A stretch of DNA of 64,000 nucleotides from JBDHTS01 sp044221445 (GCA_044221445.1 JBGAPF010000006.1:1-64000); one strand, 5' to 3'; shown: positions 52,686 to 60,659, counted from the first letter of the stretch. Translations and numbers: made by a program. The notes: generated by a model from the sequence alone, not told the origin.

Positions 52686-53222
52686 CTAATCCTCCCCGCC
52701 AAAACGATACCGCACGCTCAAAAACAGCGTCGTCGCCACCACGCCGAAGGCGTTGTCGCCCGATCCGCTGTCGTCTTTCATGTAATAGGGCAGGGCGGCC
52801 ATCGCCAGGCCCGCGTCCCATGCGCCCTGACGGAACAGCACCAGCCGCGCCTCCCCGGCCAGCAGCGGCACCGGGTAATCCTGATAGCCGGTGACGAGGC
52901 CGAGCGCCGCCGAGAGTTCCAGCGTGAACGGCCCGGCCGGTACGATATAGGGATCGGTCACGTACCCCGCGCCGATGGACGTATTGTCCACGCTGTTCGG
53001 GCTCAGCACGTAAAGCCCCCAGTTGCCGTAGCCCCGCGTATGCACCTTCACGATGCCGAGGCCGTGGCGTTCCCGGAAATCCTCGTCGCCGGACTGGAAA
53101 TGCTTGCTGGCGATCGGCCCGCCCTCCAGCGTCACCGATTCGATAACGCCCTGCGCCTGCGCGGGCGCGGCGAACAACAGCGGCAGCAAAAACGCGGCGC
53201 GCGAAAGGCGTTTGCGAAACAT
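52686..53222 (-). CDS. Exported beta-rich (probable outer-membrane) protein
   Basis: A 178-residue protein with a signal peptide (basic start, hydrophobic stretch, cleavage likely after AQA at about residue 24). The mature part alternates short hydrophobic strands with turns (GNWGLYVLSPNSVDNTS, LELSAALGLVTGY, ARLVLFRQG) and ends in an aromatic strand VATTLFLSVRYRFGGED, close to the terminal beta-signal of outer-membrane barrels, although not ending in Phe. The family is not known. The ATG at 53222 has AAGGAAG before it. It lies between the yaiI fragment and the Fic gene, on the Fic strand. Confidence 0.7.
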   Translation of the reverse strand: MFRKRLSRAAFLLPLLFAAPAQAQGVIESVTLEGGPIASKHFQSGDEDFRERHGLGIVKVHTRGYGNWGLYVLSPNSVDNTSIGAGYVTDPYIVPAGPFTLELSAALGLVTGYQDYPVPLLAGEARLVLFRQGAWDAGLAMAALPYYMKDDSGSGDNAFGVVATTLFLSVRYRFGGED

Positions 53223-53285
53223 GGTTCTTCCTTCTGCTGGTCTGTCCCGTTTCACACTAAACCGGAAAACGGATGCCGCCTATCC

Positions 53286-54335
53286 TTAAACCCGTTTCCA
53301 TCGCGCCGCCGGGCCGCTGCCTTTCAGGCTCAGTTCGCCCTCGTCCCGCATCTGCCGCAACACCCGCCGCACCATTTCGCGGCTGATGCCCGGGCATTCG
53401 TCCTCGATCTCGGAAATCGTGAACGGGCCCATGCGCCGCCGCACGGCCTGCCGGATCAGTTCGGTCTTGCTGCCCTTGCCGCCCTTGATGGACCCGACGC
53501 GCTCCTCGTAATCCTTATACGCCTTGATCAGCGTCCCCCAGAAATACGTGATCCAGGGCATGGGGTCGTGCCGGCCCTGGTGCCAGCGTTTCGAACTGGC
53601 TTCCAGCGTCTCGTAATAGCTATCCTTCGAGTCCTCGATCACGCGTTCCAGGCTGATATAATGCCCGACCTCATACCCCGCGTGATACAGCATCAGCAGG
53701 CCCATCAGCCGCACCGTCCGCCCGTTGCCGTCGCGGAATGGGTGGATGCACAGGAAATCCAGCAGCACCAGCGGGATCAGGATCAGCGGGTCGACGTTGT
53801 CCCGCACCGCGCCTTTATATCCGGCCATTAAATCCCGCATGGCGATATCGGTCATATGCGCGGGCACGGTTTTGAACCGCACGCGCAGGATGCGCCCCTC
53901 CGAGTCCTTCTCGACGATGTCGTTATTCGTCGCCTTCCATTCGCCGCCGGGGTCGGGCAGGTAGCCATAGATCATGCTGTGCAGCTGCCGGATCGTGTTC
54001 AGCGTGAACGGCATGTCCGCCGCCGATTCATGGATCAGGTTCAGCGCGTCGCTGTACCCCGCCAGTTCCTGTTCGTCGCGGTTGCCCTCGGCGGGCGCGC
54101 GGTTTTTCAGGACGATCTGCTGGATGTCGTGGCGGGAGGCGACGATGCCCTCGATCCGGTTGGACGATTCCGTCGATTCGATGATCGCGCTGCGCTTCAG
54201 CCCGGCCAGGATCTGCGGCGCCTGGCGCGCGTGCAGTTCCTGCCGGCCCTTGTACTGGCCGATGGCCTGGAGGGTCCGGACATGCTCTATGCCCAGCTGG
54301 ATACGGGTCAGGAACTCTGGCGTTAAGGAATGCAT
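53286..54335 (-). CDS. Fic-family protein (putative AMPylase) with inhibitory motif and winged helix
   Basis: A 349-residue Fic enzyme, likely transferring AMP from ATP to target proteins. The full active-site motif HPFRDGNGR starts at His198. A class II inhibitory helix motif is present near the N-terminus (SSNRIEGI, residues 57-64), whose Glu would block ATP binding, so the enzyme is probably self-inhibited until triggered. A C-terminal winged-helix region (TISEIEDECPGISREMVRRV) suggests DNA binding, perhaps autoregulation. Such Fic proteins are common in variable regions and are not paired with a separate antitoxin. A 13-bp inverted repeat lies 21-75 bases upstream of its ATG. Confidence 0.9.
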   Translation of the reverse strand: MHSLTPEFLTRIQLGIEHVRTLQAIGQYKGRQELHARQAPQILAGLKRSAIIESTESSNRIEGIVASRHDIQQIVLKNRAPAEGNRDEQELAGYSDALNLIHESAADMPFTLNTIRQLHSMIYGYLPDPGGEWKATNNDIVEKDSEGRILRVRFKTVPAHMTDIAMRDLMAGYKGAVRDNVDPLILIPLVLLDFLCIHPFRDGNGRTVRLMGLLMLYHAGYEVGHYISLERVIEDSKDSYYETLEASSKRWHQGRHDPMPWITYFWGTLIKAYKDYEERVGSIKGGKGSKTELIRQAVRRRMGPFTISEIEDECPGISREMVRRVLRQMRDEGELSLKGSGPAARWKRV

Positions 54336-54355
54336 GGCGCCGGCACACGGTCATG

Positions 54356-54410
54356 AGTGATGGTAATATCCAACAGATAGTACCACTAATGATTCGGTAT
54401 TACCATCACT
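54356..54410. promoter_or_regulatory. 13-bp perfect inverted repeat between fic and yaiI
   Basis: AGTGATGGTAATA (54356-54368) and its exact complement TATTACCATCACT (54398-54410) are separated by 29 bases in the divergent fic/yaiI region. The left arm is 21 bases upstream of the fic ATG and the right arm 61 bases upstream of yaiI. The spacing suits a repressor operator with DNA looping or two dimer sites, perhaps for the Fic winged helix; the sequence could also be a mobile-element remnant. Confidence 0.6.
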
Positions 54411-54470
54411 TCCTCGTCCGTCTTTCGGGGCCCTTTCCCCGGTGATCGTTCCCTTGATATAAGGGGAGCC

Positions 54471-54923
54471 ATGAAACTCTGGGTCGACGCCGATGCCTGC
54501 CCGAAGGCGATCAAGGAAATCCTGTTCCGCGCGGCGGAACGGGCGGGGGTGGAACTGACGCTGGTCGCCAACCAGTGGATGGCGGTGCCGTCCTCTCCCC
54601 TGATCACCATCATCCAGGTGGAGCAGGGGCCGGACGTGGCGGACGCGCGGATCGTCGAATTGTGCGCGCCCGGCGACCTGGTCGTCACCGCCGATATCCC
54701 GCTGGCGGCGCTGGTGGTGAAAAAGGGCGCGTTCGCGCTGAACCCGCGCGGCGAACTCTATGATTCCTCGAATATAGGCCAGGTGCTGGGCATGCGCGAT
54801 TTCATGGATTCTTTGCGCGGCAGCGGCATGGAAACCGGCGGCCCCTCTGGCTTTGGCCCGAAAGACAGGCAGAAATTCGCGGACCAGCTCGACCGCTTCC
54901 TCGCCCGCGCCGCGAAGCGATAA
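54471..54923 (+). CDS. yaiI: YaiI/YqxD family protein (DUF188)
   Basis: A 150-residue protein of the UPF0178 family, with a PIN-like fold proposed. The start MKLWVDADACPKAIKEI carries the family DADACP motif, and VTADIPLA, GFALNPRGELY-type (here GAFALNPRGELY) and GKDRQKFADQLD-type segments follow. The acidic residues resemble a nuclease site, but activity is not established. Its first 30 codons are repeated as a broken copy at 52551. A perfect palindromic terminator lies 80 bases past its stop. Confidence 0.92.
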   Translation: MKLWVDADACPKAIKEILFRAAERAGVELTLVANQWMAVPSSPLITIIQVEQGPDVADARIVELCAPGDLVVTADIPLAALVVKKGAFALNPRGELYDSSNIGQVLGMRDFMDSLRGSGMETGGPSGFGPKDRQKFADQLDRFLARAAKR

Positions 54924-55004
54924 TGGTTAAAGGGGGCGTTATCGCTCCGCCGCACAGCGTTGTTTAAATCAGCCGATTCCGAAGATGATCTTTTCCAGGC
55001 AAAG

Positions 55005-55032
55005 AAAGAGGCGCGTTTAAACGCGCCTCTTT
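55005..55032. terminator. Palindromic bidirectional terminator between yaiI and a small gene
   Basis: A 28-base perfect palindrome centred on TTTAAA, with stem AAAGAGGCGCG and its complement (55005-55015 and 55022-55032). It has an A-run on the left and a T-run on the right, so it can end transcripts from both strands. It lies between two convergent genes, as expected. Confidence 0.88.
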
Positions 55033-55055
55033 ATTAAGTCCGGTGTTTTACGCGC

Positions 55056-55226
55056 TTAGGCTTTGAGAGCAAGCCGTTCTGCGAGGTTTTTCCAAAATGT
55101 TGCCAGATTATCGTCTTGTCTGGCAGCGACATCGTCGTTTGTACGCGCCGGGGGTACATATGGGAGGATCCCAGCTTGATTTTGATATGCTATAGTTAAG
55201 TTGAGTTCTTGTTTGTGTTTGCTCAT
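55056..55226 (-). CDS. Small 56-residue protein of unknown function
   Basis: A short polar protein starting MSKHKQELNLTIAYQNQ. The start at 55226 is supported by AGGAG with seven bases to the ATG, and the gene ends right before a palindromic terminator, so it is likely real despite its size. No signal peptide or membrane helix. The centre has PPARTNDDVAARQDD, probably disordered, and a C-terminal helix (NLATFWKNLAERLALKA) that is amphipathic. AT-rich DNA upstream (55227-55480, about 250 bases) holds no other gene. Family unknown. Confidence 0.65.
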   Translation of the reverse strand: MSKHKQELNLTIAYQNQAGILPYVPPARTNDDVAARQDDNLATFWKNLAERLALKA

Positions 55227-55480
55227 GTGAAACTCCTGAATAAGGTTCAAACTGGGCAATCTCATAAGATTGTCTTATGAATAGTTCAATAAAAAAGCGG
55301 AAAACAAACGCCTCTTAAAATAAATATATGTTCAAACCCTCTGTTGTTCCCGATAAATTTAATATTATGGAAAAACAATGTTGATATGGGTAAGCGAATA
55401 TATTTTTGCCTGAGAGGAACCCATTCGTTTCAGGTCTGTTGACGGTCTATAACTTTAACGAACGGCAAAGGAGAACTGTC

Positions 55481-55861
55481 ATGGCGGACAACGCTCAAGT
55501 GGTCAGGCAATTGATGGATGCCTGCATGAACAAGGATTTCGACACCGTGCGCAAACTGGTGCATCCGCAATACACGCTGAAGGATCCGATGATGCAGCTG
55601 AACGGGCCGGAGGAGCTGATCGCGATGATGCGGAACTGCCCCGGCGACGGCAAGATGGAAGACCTGACCGTGATCGCCGACGGCGACCGGGTCGCGTCGA
55701 CCTTCACCACGACCATGCCGGGCGGGGCGCCCATGCGCATGTGCAGCGTGGTCAGGCTGGAAAACGGCAAGGTCCGGTCGGAGGAGATGTTCTACGACTC
55801 GGCGAAAATCCCGCAGGAGATGAAGGACGCCGCGAATCAGGGCGGCAAAAAGGCGGCATAA
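55481..55861 (+). CDS. NTF2-like (SnoaL-like) protein
   Basis: A 126-residue protein of the nuclear transport factor 2 / SnoaL-like fold: an N-terminal helix pair QLMDACMNKDFDTVRKLVHP, then a strand-loop YTLKDPMMQLNGPEELIAMM, and two closing strands (VASTFTTTMPG, MRMCSVVRLENGKVRSEEMF). Such proteins are small-molecule-binding or isomerase-like, with varied roles. The ATG at 55481 has AAAGGAGA eight bases upstream; longer readings lack this. It stands alone before a hairpin terminator. Confidence 0.82.
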   Translation: MADNAQVVRQLMDACMNKDFDTVRKLVHPQYTLKDPMMQLNGPEELIAMMRNCPGDGKMEDLTVIADGDRVASTFTTTMPGGAPMRMCSVVRLENGKVRSEEMFYDSAKIPQEMKDAANQGGKKAA

Positions 55862-55933
55862 GGCCACTACGCCTGTAACCGCCGGCACGGTTTTCCGCCT
55901 TTGGAGGCCGGAATTGTGCTATACTGAGGACAG

Positions 55934-55974
55934 ACATACGGGCGCGATGCATTGCCATCCGCCCGTATGTTTTT
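55934..55974 (+). terminator. Intrinsic terminator after the NTF2-like gene
   Basis: An 11-bp perfect stem (ACATACGGGCG at 55934-55944 and CGCCCGTATGT at 55960-55970) with a 15-base loop, immediately followed by TTTT. It sits 72 bases after the stop of the NTF2-like gene on the plus strand. Confidence 0.82.
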
Positions 55975-56015
55975 CAGGGACAAAAAATCAAAAACCCACA
56001 AACAGACTATTGGAT

Positions 56016-56040
56016 TCCGCGTACGGCGGGCGTACGCGGA
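56016..56040 (-). terminator. Stem-loop downstream of the Gly-zipper lipoprotein gene
   Basis: A perfect 10-bp stem (TCCGCGTACG at 56016-56025, CGTACGCGGA at 56031-56040) with a five-base loop, 25 bases past the stop of the minus-strand lipoprotein gene. No T-run follows directly on the minus strand, so it may be a weak terminator or an mRNA 3' protective hairpin. Confidence 0.55.
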
Positions 56041-56065
56041 GGCCGTGCCCGGCTGGCTTTGGCGT

Positions 56066-56296
56066 CTAGCGCTCGACCTGGTCGTAGATATAGCCGCCCG
56101 CGGCGCCTGCCACGCCGCCGATGGCGGCCCCGCACGAAACGCATCCGCCGGTCACGAGCGTGGTCGCAGTGCCGACGCCCGCGCCGATCGCGCCGCCCGA
56201 CAGCGTGCGCTGCTGCGTCTGGGAAAGGTTGGAACATCCGGCCAGCGCCACCACGGCGATGCAGGCCAGGCCGAAACGGGAAACGGAACGTGTCAT
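56066..56296 (-). CDS. Small lipoprotein with glycine zipper
   Basis: A 76-residue lipoprotein: signal peptide ending in the lipobox LAGC (about residues 16-19), then a Gly/Ala-rich zipper (GGAIGAGVGTATTLV, then GAAIGGVAGAAGGYIYDQ) typical of small outer-membrane or periplasmic Gly-zipper proteins of the YMGG or Rick_17kDa type. Two Cys in GGCVSCG lie between the two zipper helices. The ATG at 56296 has AAAGGA before it; the frame is open upstream but lacks signal features. It is divergent from the RcnB-like gene. Confidence 0.83.
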   Translation of the reverse strand: MTRSVSRFGLACIAVVALAGCSNLSQTQQRTLSGGAIGAGVGTATTLVTGGCVSCGAAIGGVAGAAGGYIYDQVER

Positions 56297-56441
56297 GAAT
56301 ATGTCCTTTCTTCTGCTCTCCCTGCCAACGAAGCGCAGCGGAAAAAGTTCACATGGAAAATCCCGAGAGAGCGGCCGCAAGGGGGCTTTACCCGCCGCCA
56401 CGCTGCCCTACGTGGTTATGAGGTTAATCAGGAGAGCTCCG

Positions 56442-56948
56442 ATGAGATTCCGTGTTTTCAGGCCCGCCGTTCTCGGCCTTGCTGTTCTCGCCTGTACGGG
56501 CCTGTCCGTGCCCGCTCAGGCCGACAAGGGCGGCCATGGCAAAAGCCATGAAAAAATTTATGAAGGCAGGGATCGCGGCGGTTGGGACCAGGACGACGAA
56601 GGCCGTCAGGGCCGCCATGACACGCAAAGCGTCATCGTCATAGGCCCGCGCGACCGCACCGTGATTCGCGAGTATGTCTCCGGCGACTATCGCCGCCACT
56701 GCCCGCCGGGCCTCGCCAAAAAACGCAATGGCTGCCTGCCGCCCGGCCAGGCGAAAAAATACCGCGTGGGTGAAAGGTTGCCGCGCGATGTTGTCTATTA
56801 TCCCGTGCCCCGCGACCTGCTGGCCGAACTTGCGCCCGTCCCGTCCGGCTATGAGTATGTGCGCGTGGACAAGGATATCCTGCTGATCGGCGAAGCCACG
56901 AAAAAAGTCATCGACGCGGTGACGTTGTTTTCGGCGGTCGGCCAGTAA
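56442..56948 (+). CDS. RcnB/CigR-like exported protein
   Basis: A 168-residue protein with a signal peptide (cleavage after AQA, about residue 26), a His/Asp/Arg-rich low-complexity region (to about 65) and a C-terminal part with HCPPGLAKKRNGCLPPGQ, RVGERLPRDVVYYPVP and GYEYVRVDKDILLI. That tail matches the RcnB/CigR type, periplasmic proteins linked to nickel/cobalt homeostasis or virulence control. The His-rich part could bind metal. ATG 56442 has AGGAGA upstream. A specific metal role is inferred from the family, not shown. Confidence 0.72.
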   Translation: MRFRVFRPAVLGLAVLACTGLSVPAQADKGGHGKSHEKIYEGRDRGGWDQDDEGRQGRHDTQSVIVIGPRDRTVIREYVSGDYRRHCPPGLAKKRNGCLPPGQAKKYRVGERLPRDVVYYPVPRDLLAELAPVPSGYEYVRVDKDILLIGEATKKVIDAVTLFSAVGQ

Positions 56949-56951
56949 GGA

Positions 56952-57182
56952 TCATTCCCCGAATGTCACGGTCACGCCGCGTTTCCTGAAATAGGACTGC
57001 ATGGTTTTGCGCCCGGCGCGGTTGTTCTGCATCAGCCGTTCGGGCTTGAACACGGCTTCCTTTTTGCCTTCCGCGGCCAAAGCCTCTTTCAGCGCACGGA
57101 TATGCAGGTCGATATCCTCGTTATCGTTGTTCAGCGACTGGTAGATGTCCTCGACGGCCTGGTCGACGGTTTGTGCGGGCAT
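56952..57182 (-). CDS. Small 76-residue protein of unknown function
   Basis: A short soluble protein with acidic N-terminus (VDQAVEDIYQSLNNDNEDID) and basic C-terminus (RAGRKTMQSYFRKRG). Mostly helical. No family recognised. Its stop is three bases from the convergent RcnB-like stop, and its start is about 100 bases from the TMEM175-like gene on the other strand. A GGAG site lies near its ATG. Codon use is in line with neighbours. Confidence 0.6.
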   Translation of the reverse strand: MPAQTVDQAVEDIYQSLNNDNEDIDLHIRALKEALAAEGKKEAVFKPERLMQNNRAGRKTMQSYFRKRGVTVTFGE

Positions 57183-57278
57183 TGGCGACGCTCCATTTTA
57201 AGGCGTAAGTCGTTATGATACAGTCACTCATGGCACAGGCGCCGCGCCTCTGCAACCAGCTCGACAGGAATCGCCTCC

Positions 57279-57853
<575 letters not shown>

Positions 57854-57854
<1 letters not shown>

Positions 57855-57879
57855 AGGCCCGCCGATAATGGCGGGCCTT
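57854..57879. terminator. Hairpin terminator between the TMEM175-like gene and a lipoprotein gene
   Basis: A perfect 10-bp stem (AAGGCCCGCC at 57854-57863, GGCGGGCCTT at 57870-57879) with loop GATAAT. It begins at the stop of the plus-strand gene and lies 29 bases past the stop of the minus-strand lipoprotein, so it can serve both; T-runs are short. Confidence 0.75.
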
Positions 57880-57907
57880 CAAGATTTTCTGAAAACGAAA
57901 CAGCAGC

Positions 57908-58171
57908 TTACTGCTGGACTTCGTGTTTCTCGGTCGTGGTTTCCTTGTTCATCATGCCTTCCGGATCGGTCGTCGTGGTGGTTTCGACGGTGCCTTCGGT
58001 TTTGCCTTCGGAATCCGTTGTCACGTCCGCCGAGGTTTCGGTCTTGGTTTCGGTGCCGTTGGCATCGACCGCTTTCTCGGTGCTTTCATAAGAGGTTTCG
58101 CTTTTAGGTTTGCAGGCCGACAGGCTCAACGCCGTCAGAGCCATCACGATAAGGGCCATTTTGCTTTTCAT
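57908..58171 (-). CDS. Acidic Thr/Glu-rich lipoprotein, paralogue of the one at 58577
   Basis: An 87-residue lipoprotein: signal peptide with lipobox LSAC (Cys at about residue 20), then a strongly Thr/Glu/Lys-rich, probably disordered tail of alternating strands (TETKTETSADVTTDSEGKTEGTV). Its C-terminus (DPEGMMNKETTTEKHEVQ) matches that of the lipoprotein at 58577-58855 (DPKGLFNKSTSESHESIQ), so the two are paralogues. They flank pmp3, a membrane-potential stress gene. ATG 58171 is the start that gives the signal peptide. Confidence 0.8.
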   Translation of the reverse strand: MKSKMALIVMALTALSLSACKPKSETSYESTEKAVDANGTETKTETSADVTTDSEGKTEGTVETTTTTDPEGMMNKETTTEKHEVQQ

Positions 58172-58318
58172 AGGTTTCTGTCTCCACTGGGTGATCGTTA
58201 TCTGCGTACGAACGGCTTCGCTTTTATTAGGTTCCCTCGGCAGGCGATATTTTTGCCCTGAACCTTTTTCGGCTTCGCTTGTTGGCACCGGCACCCTTTG
58301 TAAGAGCGGAGAGACGAC

Positions 58319-58510
58319 ATGGCAACCCTTGAAACGCCCGACAGCGCGGGCAGCGACCTTTTGAAAATCATCCTGGCGATTATACTGCCGCCCCTCGGCG
58401 TTCTGGTCGAAACAGGACTAAGCCGCCAGCTTTTGATTAATATCCTTTTGACAATGCTGGGTTTTATCCCCGGCGTGATCCATGCCCTGTATGTGATCCT
58501 GAAACATTGA
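58319..58510 (+). CDS. Pmp3/YqaE family small membrane protein
   Basis: A 63-residue protein with two hydrophobic helices (about 15-33 and 38-58), matching the Pmp3/UPF0057 family: LLKIILAIILPPLGVLVETG, then INILLTMLGFIPGVIHALYVI. Members are linked to membrane potential, salt and cold stress. A GGAGAG site lies before the ATG. A strong bidirectional terminator follows. Confidence 0.92.
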   Translation: MATLETPDSAGSDLLKIILAIILPPLGVLVETGLSRQLLINILLTMLGFIPGVIHALYVILKH

Positions 58511-58527
58511 AAGCGTCCTTTACAACG

Positions 58528-58562
58528 AAAAAAAGGCCTGCGGTTCGTGCAGGCCTTTTTTA
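58528..58562. terminator. Bidirectional terminator between pmp3-like gene and lipoprotein gene
   Basis: An A-run followed by stem GGCCTGC (58535-58541) and its complement GCAGGCC (58549-58555) then a T-run to 58562. A-run and T-run pair, giving a long stem usable from both strands; it lies between two convergent genes. Confidence 0.88.
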
Positions 58563-58576
58563 ATGGAAGAGACCCC

Positions 58577-58855
58577 TTACTGGATCGATTCGTGGCTTTC
58601 GGACGTGCTCTTGTTGAACAGGCCTTTCGGGTCCTTCGTCGTTTTGGTGTCGACGGTGGCCTTCTTGTTGCCGTCTGCATCGTAATAAACGTTGGTCGTC
58701 GCCTCTTTCTTGGTGGCGGTGCCGCTGTTGTCGACCGATTTGGTCGAGCTTTCGTATCTGCCGGGCGGCAGGTCGGTCGCGCTGCGGGTCATGGTGCAGG
58801 CTGAAACCGACAGGGCGGCCAGCGACAGGGTCAGGCAGGCAAGAGACTTTTTCAT
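58577..58855 (-). CDS. Acidic lipoprotein, paralogue of the one at 57908
   Basis: A 92-residue lipoprotein with signal peptide and lipobox VSAC (Cys at about residue 20), followed by a polar repeat-like tail (STKSVDNSGTATKKEATTN and DADGNKKATVDTKTTKDPKG). It shares the order E/S-S-T-x-K-x-V-D, G-T-x-T-K-x-E, T-K/T-T-x-D-P-x-G-x-x-N-K and a final H-E-x-x-Q with its neighbour. Function unknown; both could be small surface or periplasmic spacer lipoproteins induced under stress. About 100 bases separate its start from serC on the same strand, upstream. Confidence 0.82.
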   Translation of the reverse strand: MKKSLACLTLSLAALSVSACTMTRSATDLPPGRYESSTKSVDNSGTATKKEATTNVYYDADGNKKATVDTKTTKDPKGLFNKSTSESHESIQ

Positions 58856-58956
58856 CAGTTTATTCCTTTAACAAGTGAGACAGGGACATCCCGGAGGAGC
58901 GGGACATCGTTCATGGCCCGCCAACGGCTTCGCTTGCTGTTTGGTTCCTTGCAAGC

Positions 58957-60129
58957 CTACGCCGCCGCCTTGGAAAGTTCCGCGCAAGTTTCGGCATAGG
59001 CCCAGTCTATCCAGGGCAGCAGGGCGGCGACGTCCGATGACTCGACCGTCGCGCCGCACCAGATGCGAAGGCCCGCGGGGGCGGCCTTGTGCCCCGCGAT
59101 GTCGTAACCGGCTTTTTCCTTATCCAGCTTTTTGGTCATCACTTTGATGAAATCCTGCCGTCCGTCGTCGGTTTTCGACAGGAAGCCGGGGTCGGTAATC
59201 TTCAGGCAGACGGAAGTTTTGGAACGTACGGCCTCCACGTCGGGAAGGAAGGCGATCCACGGTGTTTTCGCTACCCATTGCTCGACGGTCCTGTAATTGG
59301 CGGCGACGCGTTTTTCAAGTCCGGCCAGGCCGCCCACGCTTTCCACCCATTTCAGGGCGTCGAGGCAGTCTTCGACCGCCAGCATCGAAGGCGTGTTGAT
59401 GGTCTCGCCCGCGAAAATGCCGTCGGTCAGCTTGCCGTTGCCGGTCATGCGGAAAATCTTGGGCAACGGCCGGTCGGCCTTATAGGTCGTCAGGCGCTCG
59501 ACCGCGCGCGGGGACAGCACGATCATACCGTGCGCCGCCTCGCCGCCCAGCACTTTCTGCCACGACCATGTCGTGACGTCGAGCCTGTCCCAGGGAAGGT
59601 CGTATGCGAACACGCCCGACGTCGCGTCACAGAAAATCAACCCCTTGCGGTCGGAGCTGATCCATTCCGCGTCCGGCACGCGCACACCGCCGGTGGTGCC
59701 GTTCCAGGTGAAGACGACGTCGCGATCGCAATCCACCTGTTTCAGATCGGGCAGTTCGCCATAGGGCGCGGTGAAGGTCCGGCAGTCGGCGATCTTCAAC
59801 TGCTTGGTGACGTCTTTCAGCCATTCCTCGCCGAAATTTTCCCAGGCCAGAACGTCGACGCCGCGCGCGCCGAGCATCGACCACAGGGCCATTTCAATGG
59901 CGCCCGTATCGGAAGCCGGGACGATGGCCATTTTATAGTCGGCGGGGATGCCGAGGATTTTCCGCTGGCGCTCGACCACATCGTTCAGCCGGGCCTTGCC
60001 TTCCGCTGCGCGGTGCGACCGGCCTGTGAACGCGCCTTCCAGCGCCTGGACCGTCCAGCCGGGCCGTTTGGCGCATGGGCCAGATGAAAAACATGGATTC
60101 TGGGGCTTCACGGTCGGTTTGCTGGACAT
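58957..60129 (-). CDS. serC: Phosphoserine aminotransferase
   Basis: PLP enzyme that makes phosphoserine from 3-phosphohydroxypyruvate. The 390-residue sequence is of the alphaproteobacterial/archaeal-type SerC: CFSSGPCAKRPGW at the start, VPASDTGAIEMAL, FTWNGTTGGV, FCDATSGVFAYDL, and the PLP lysine in WSWQKVLGGEAAHG, ending in a Trp-rich WCGATVESSDVAALLPWIDWAY. ATG 60129 has AAGGAG eight bases upstream; upstream in-frame extension is not needed. serA is not adjacent here. serB lies about 530 bases away on the other strand. Confidence 0.95.
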   Translation of the reverse strand: MSSKPTVKPQNPCFSSGPCAKRPGWTVQALEGAFTGRSHRAAEGKARLNDVVERQRKILGIPADYKMAIVPASDTGAIEMALWSMLGARGVDVLAWENFGEEWLKDVTKQLKIADCRTFTAPYGELPDLKQVDCDRDVVFTWNGTTGGVRVPDAEWISSDRKGLIFCDATSGVFAYDLPWDRLDVTTWSWQKVLGGEAAHGMIVLSPRAVERLTTYKADRPLPKIFRMTGNGKLTDGIFAGETINTPSMLAVEDCLDALKWVESVGGLAGLEKRVAANYRTVEQWVAKTPWIAFLPDVEAVRSKTSVCLKITDPGFLSKTDDGRQDFIKVMTKKLDKEKAGYDIAGHKAAPAGLRIWCGATVESSDVAALLPWIDWAYAETCAELSKAAA

Positions 60130-60265
60130 GGGCGCGGCTCCTTCTGCTTCGTAAGCTTTATATCTAACGGTGCCACGCGCCCTTCGCAACCGCGAAATCA
60201 TGGGTGTTTAGCCAATATTAACGATTTTGCTTTATATTTTATGAATAATAAAAGATGGGGTTTAA

Positions 60266-60619
60266 ATGGCTAAATTGTTAGGTTTTGAAGGGGATCATGC
60301 CCATGTTCTTTTCGATCAGGCCCGTACGCGGGTCGGCGGTCAATGGACAAAAACACCTTATGAACGCCTGATGTCCCGGGAAGACCTTGTTTCCACGCGG
60401 AACGATATAATGAAAGGCATGGAACTGCAGGCGGGCGTCATTGGCCAGGGGCTGGCAGGCCGGGAATTTCCCCTTGCGGCCGCCAATCTTGGCAGCAAGC
60501 TTGAAAGCCTTGCTTTTTATAACGATGCGATCGATCGGCTTGATGAGCACACAGCCGGAATGACACCGTCATCAGGGTTCAAACCAGGGGCACCGAAAGC
60601 CGACTGGCAGCCCGCTTAA
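60266..60619 (+). CDS. Small protein of unknown function next to serB
   Basis: A 117-residue soluble, mostly helical protein (MAKLLGFEGDHAHVLFDQAR at the start) with a flexible Gly/Pro-rich C-terminus (TPSSGFKPGAPKADWQPA). A GGGG site sits before the ATG in otherwise AT-rich leader DNA. No family recognised. It lies between divergent serC and serB; it ends 40 bases before serB. Its length and composition resemble accessory or secreted-substrate proteins, but there is no secretion signal. Confidence 0.65.
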   Translation: MAKLLGFEGDHAHVLFDQARTRVGGQWTKTPYERLMSREDLVSTRNDIMKGMELQAGVIGQGLAGREFPLAAANLGSKLESLAFYNDAIDRLDEHTAGMTPSSGFKPGAPKADWQPA

Positions 60620-60659
60620 TGATTTATGATCCTGCAGCCCTGTGCTAAAAACGCAGGGC

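Noticed and set aside
49950..54470. Attachment-site repeat of the guaA 3' end
   Set aside because: No second copy of the last guaA bases was seen downstream by eye, and no integrase gene is present, so att sites are not reported.
53286..54923. Fic and yaiI as a toxin-antitoxin pair
   Set aside because: Fic carries its own inhibitory SSNRIEG motif, and the genes are divergent; YaiI is a widespread family without antitoxin character.
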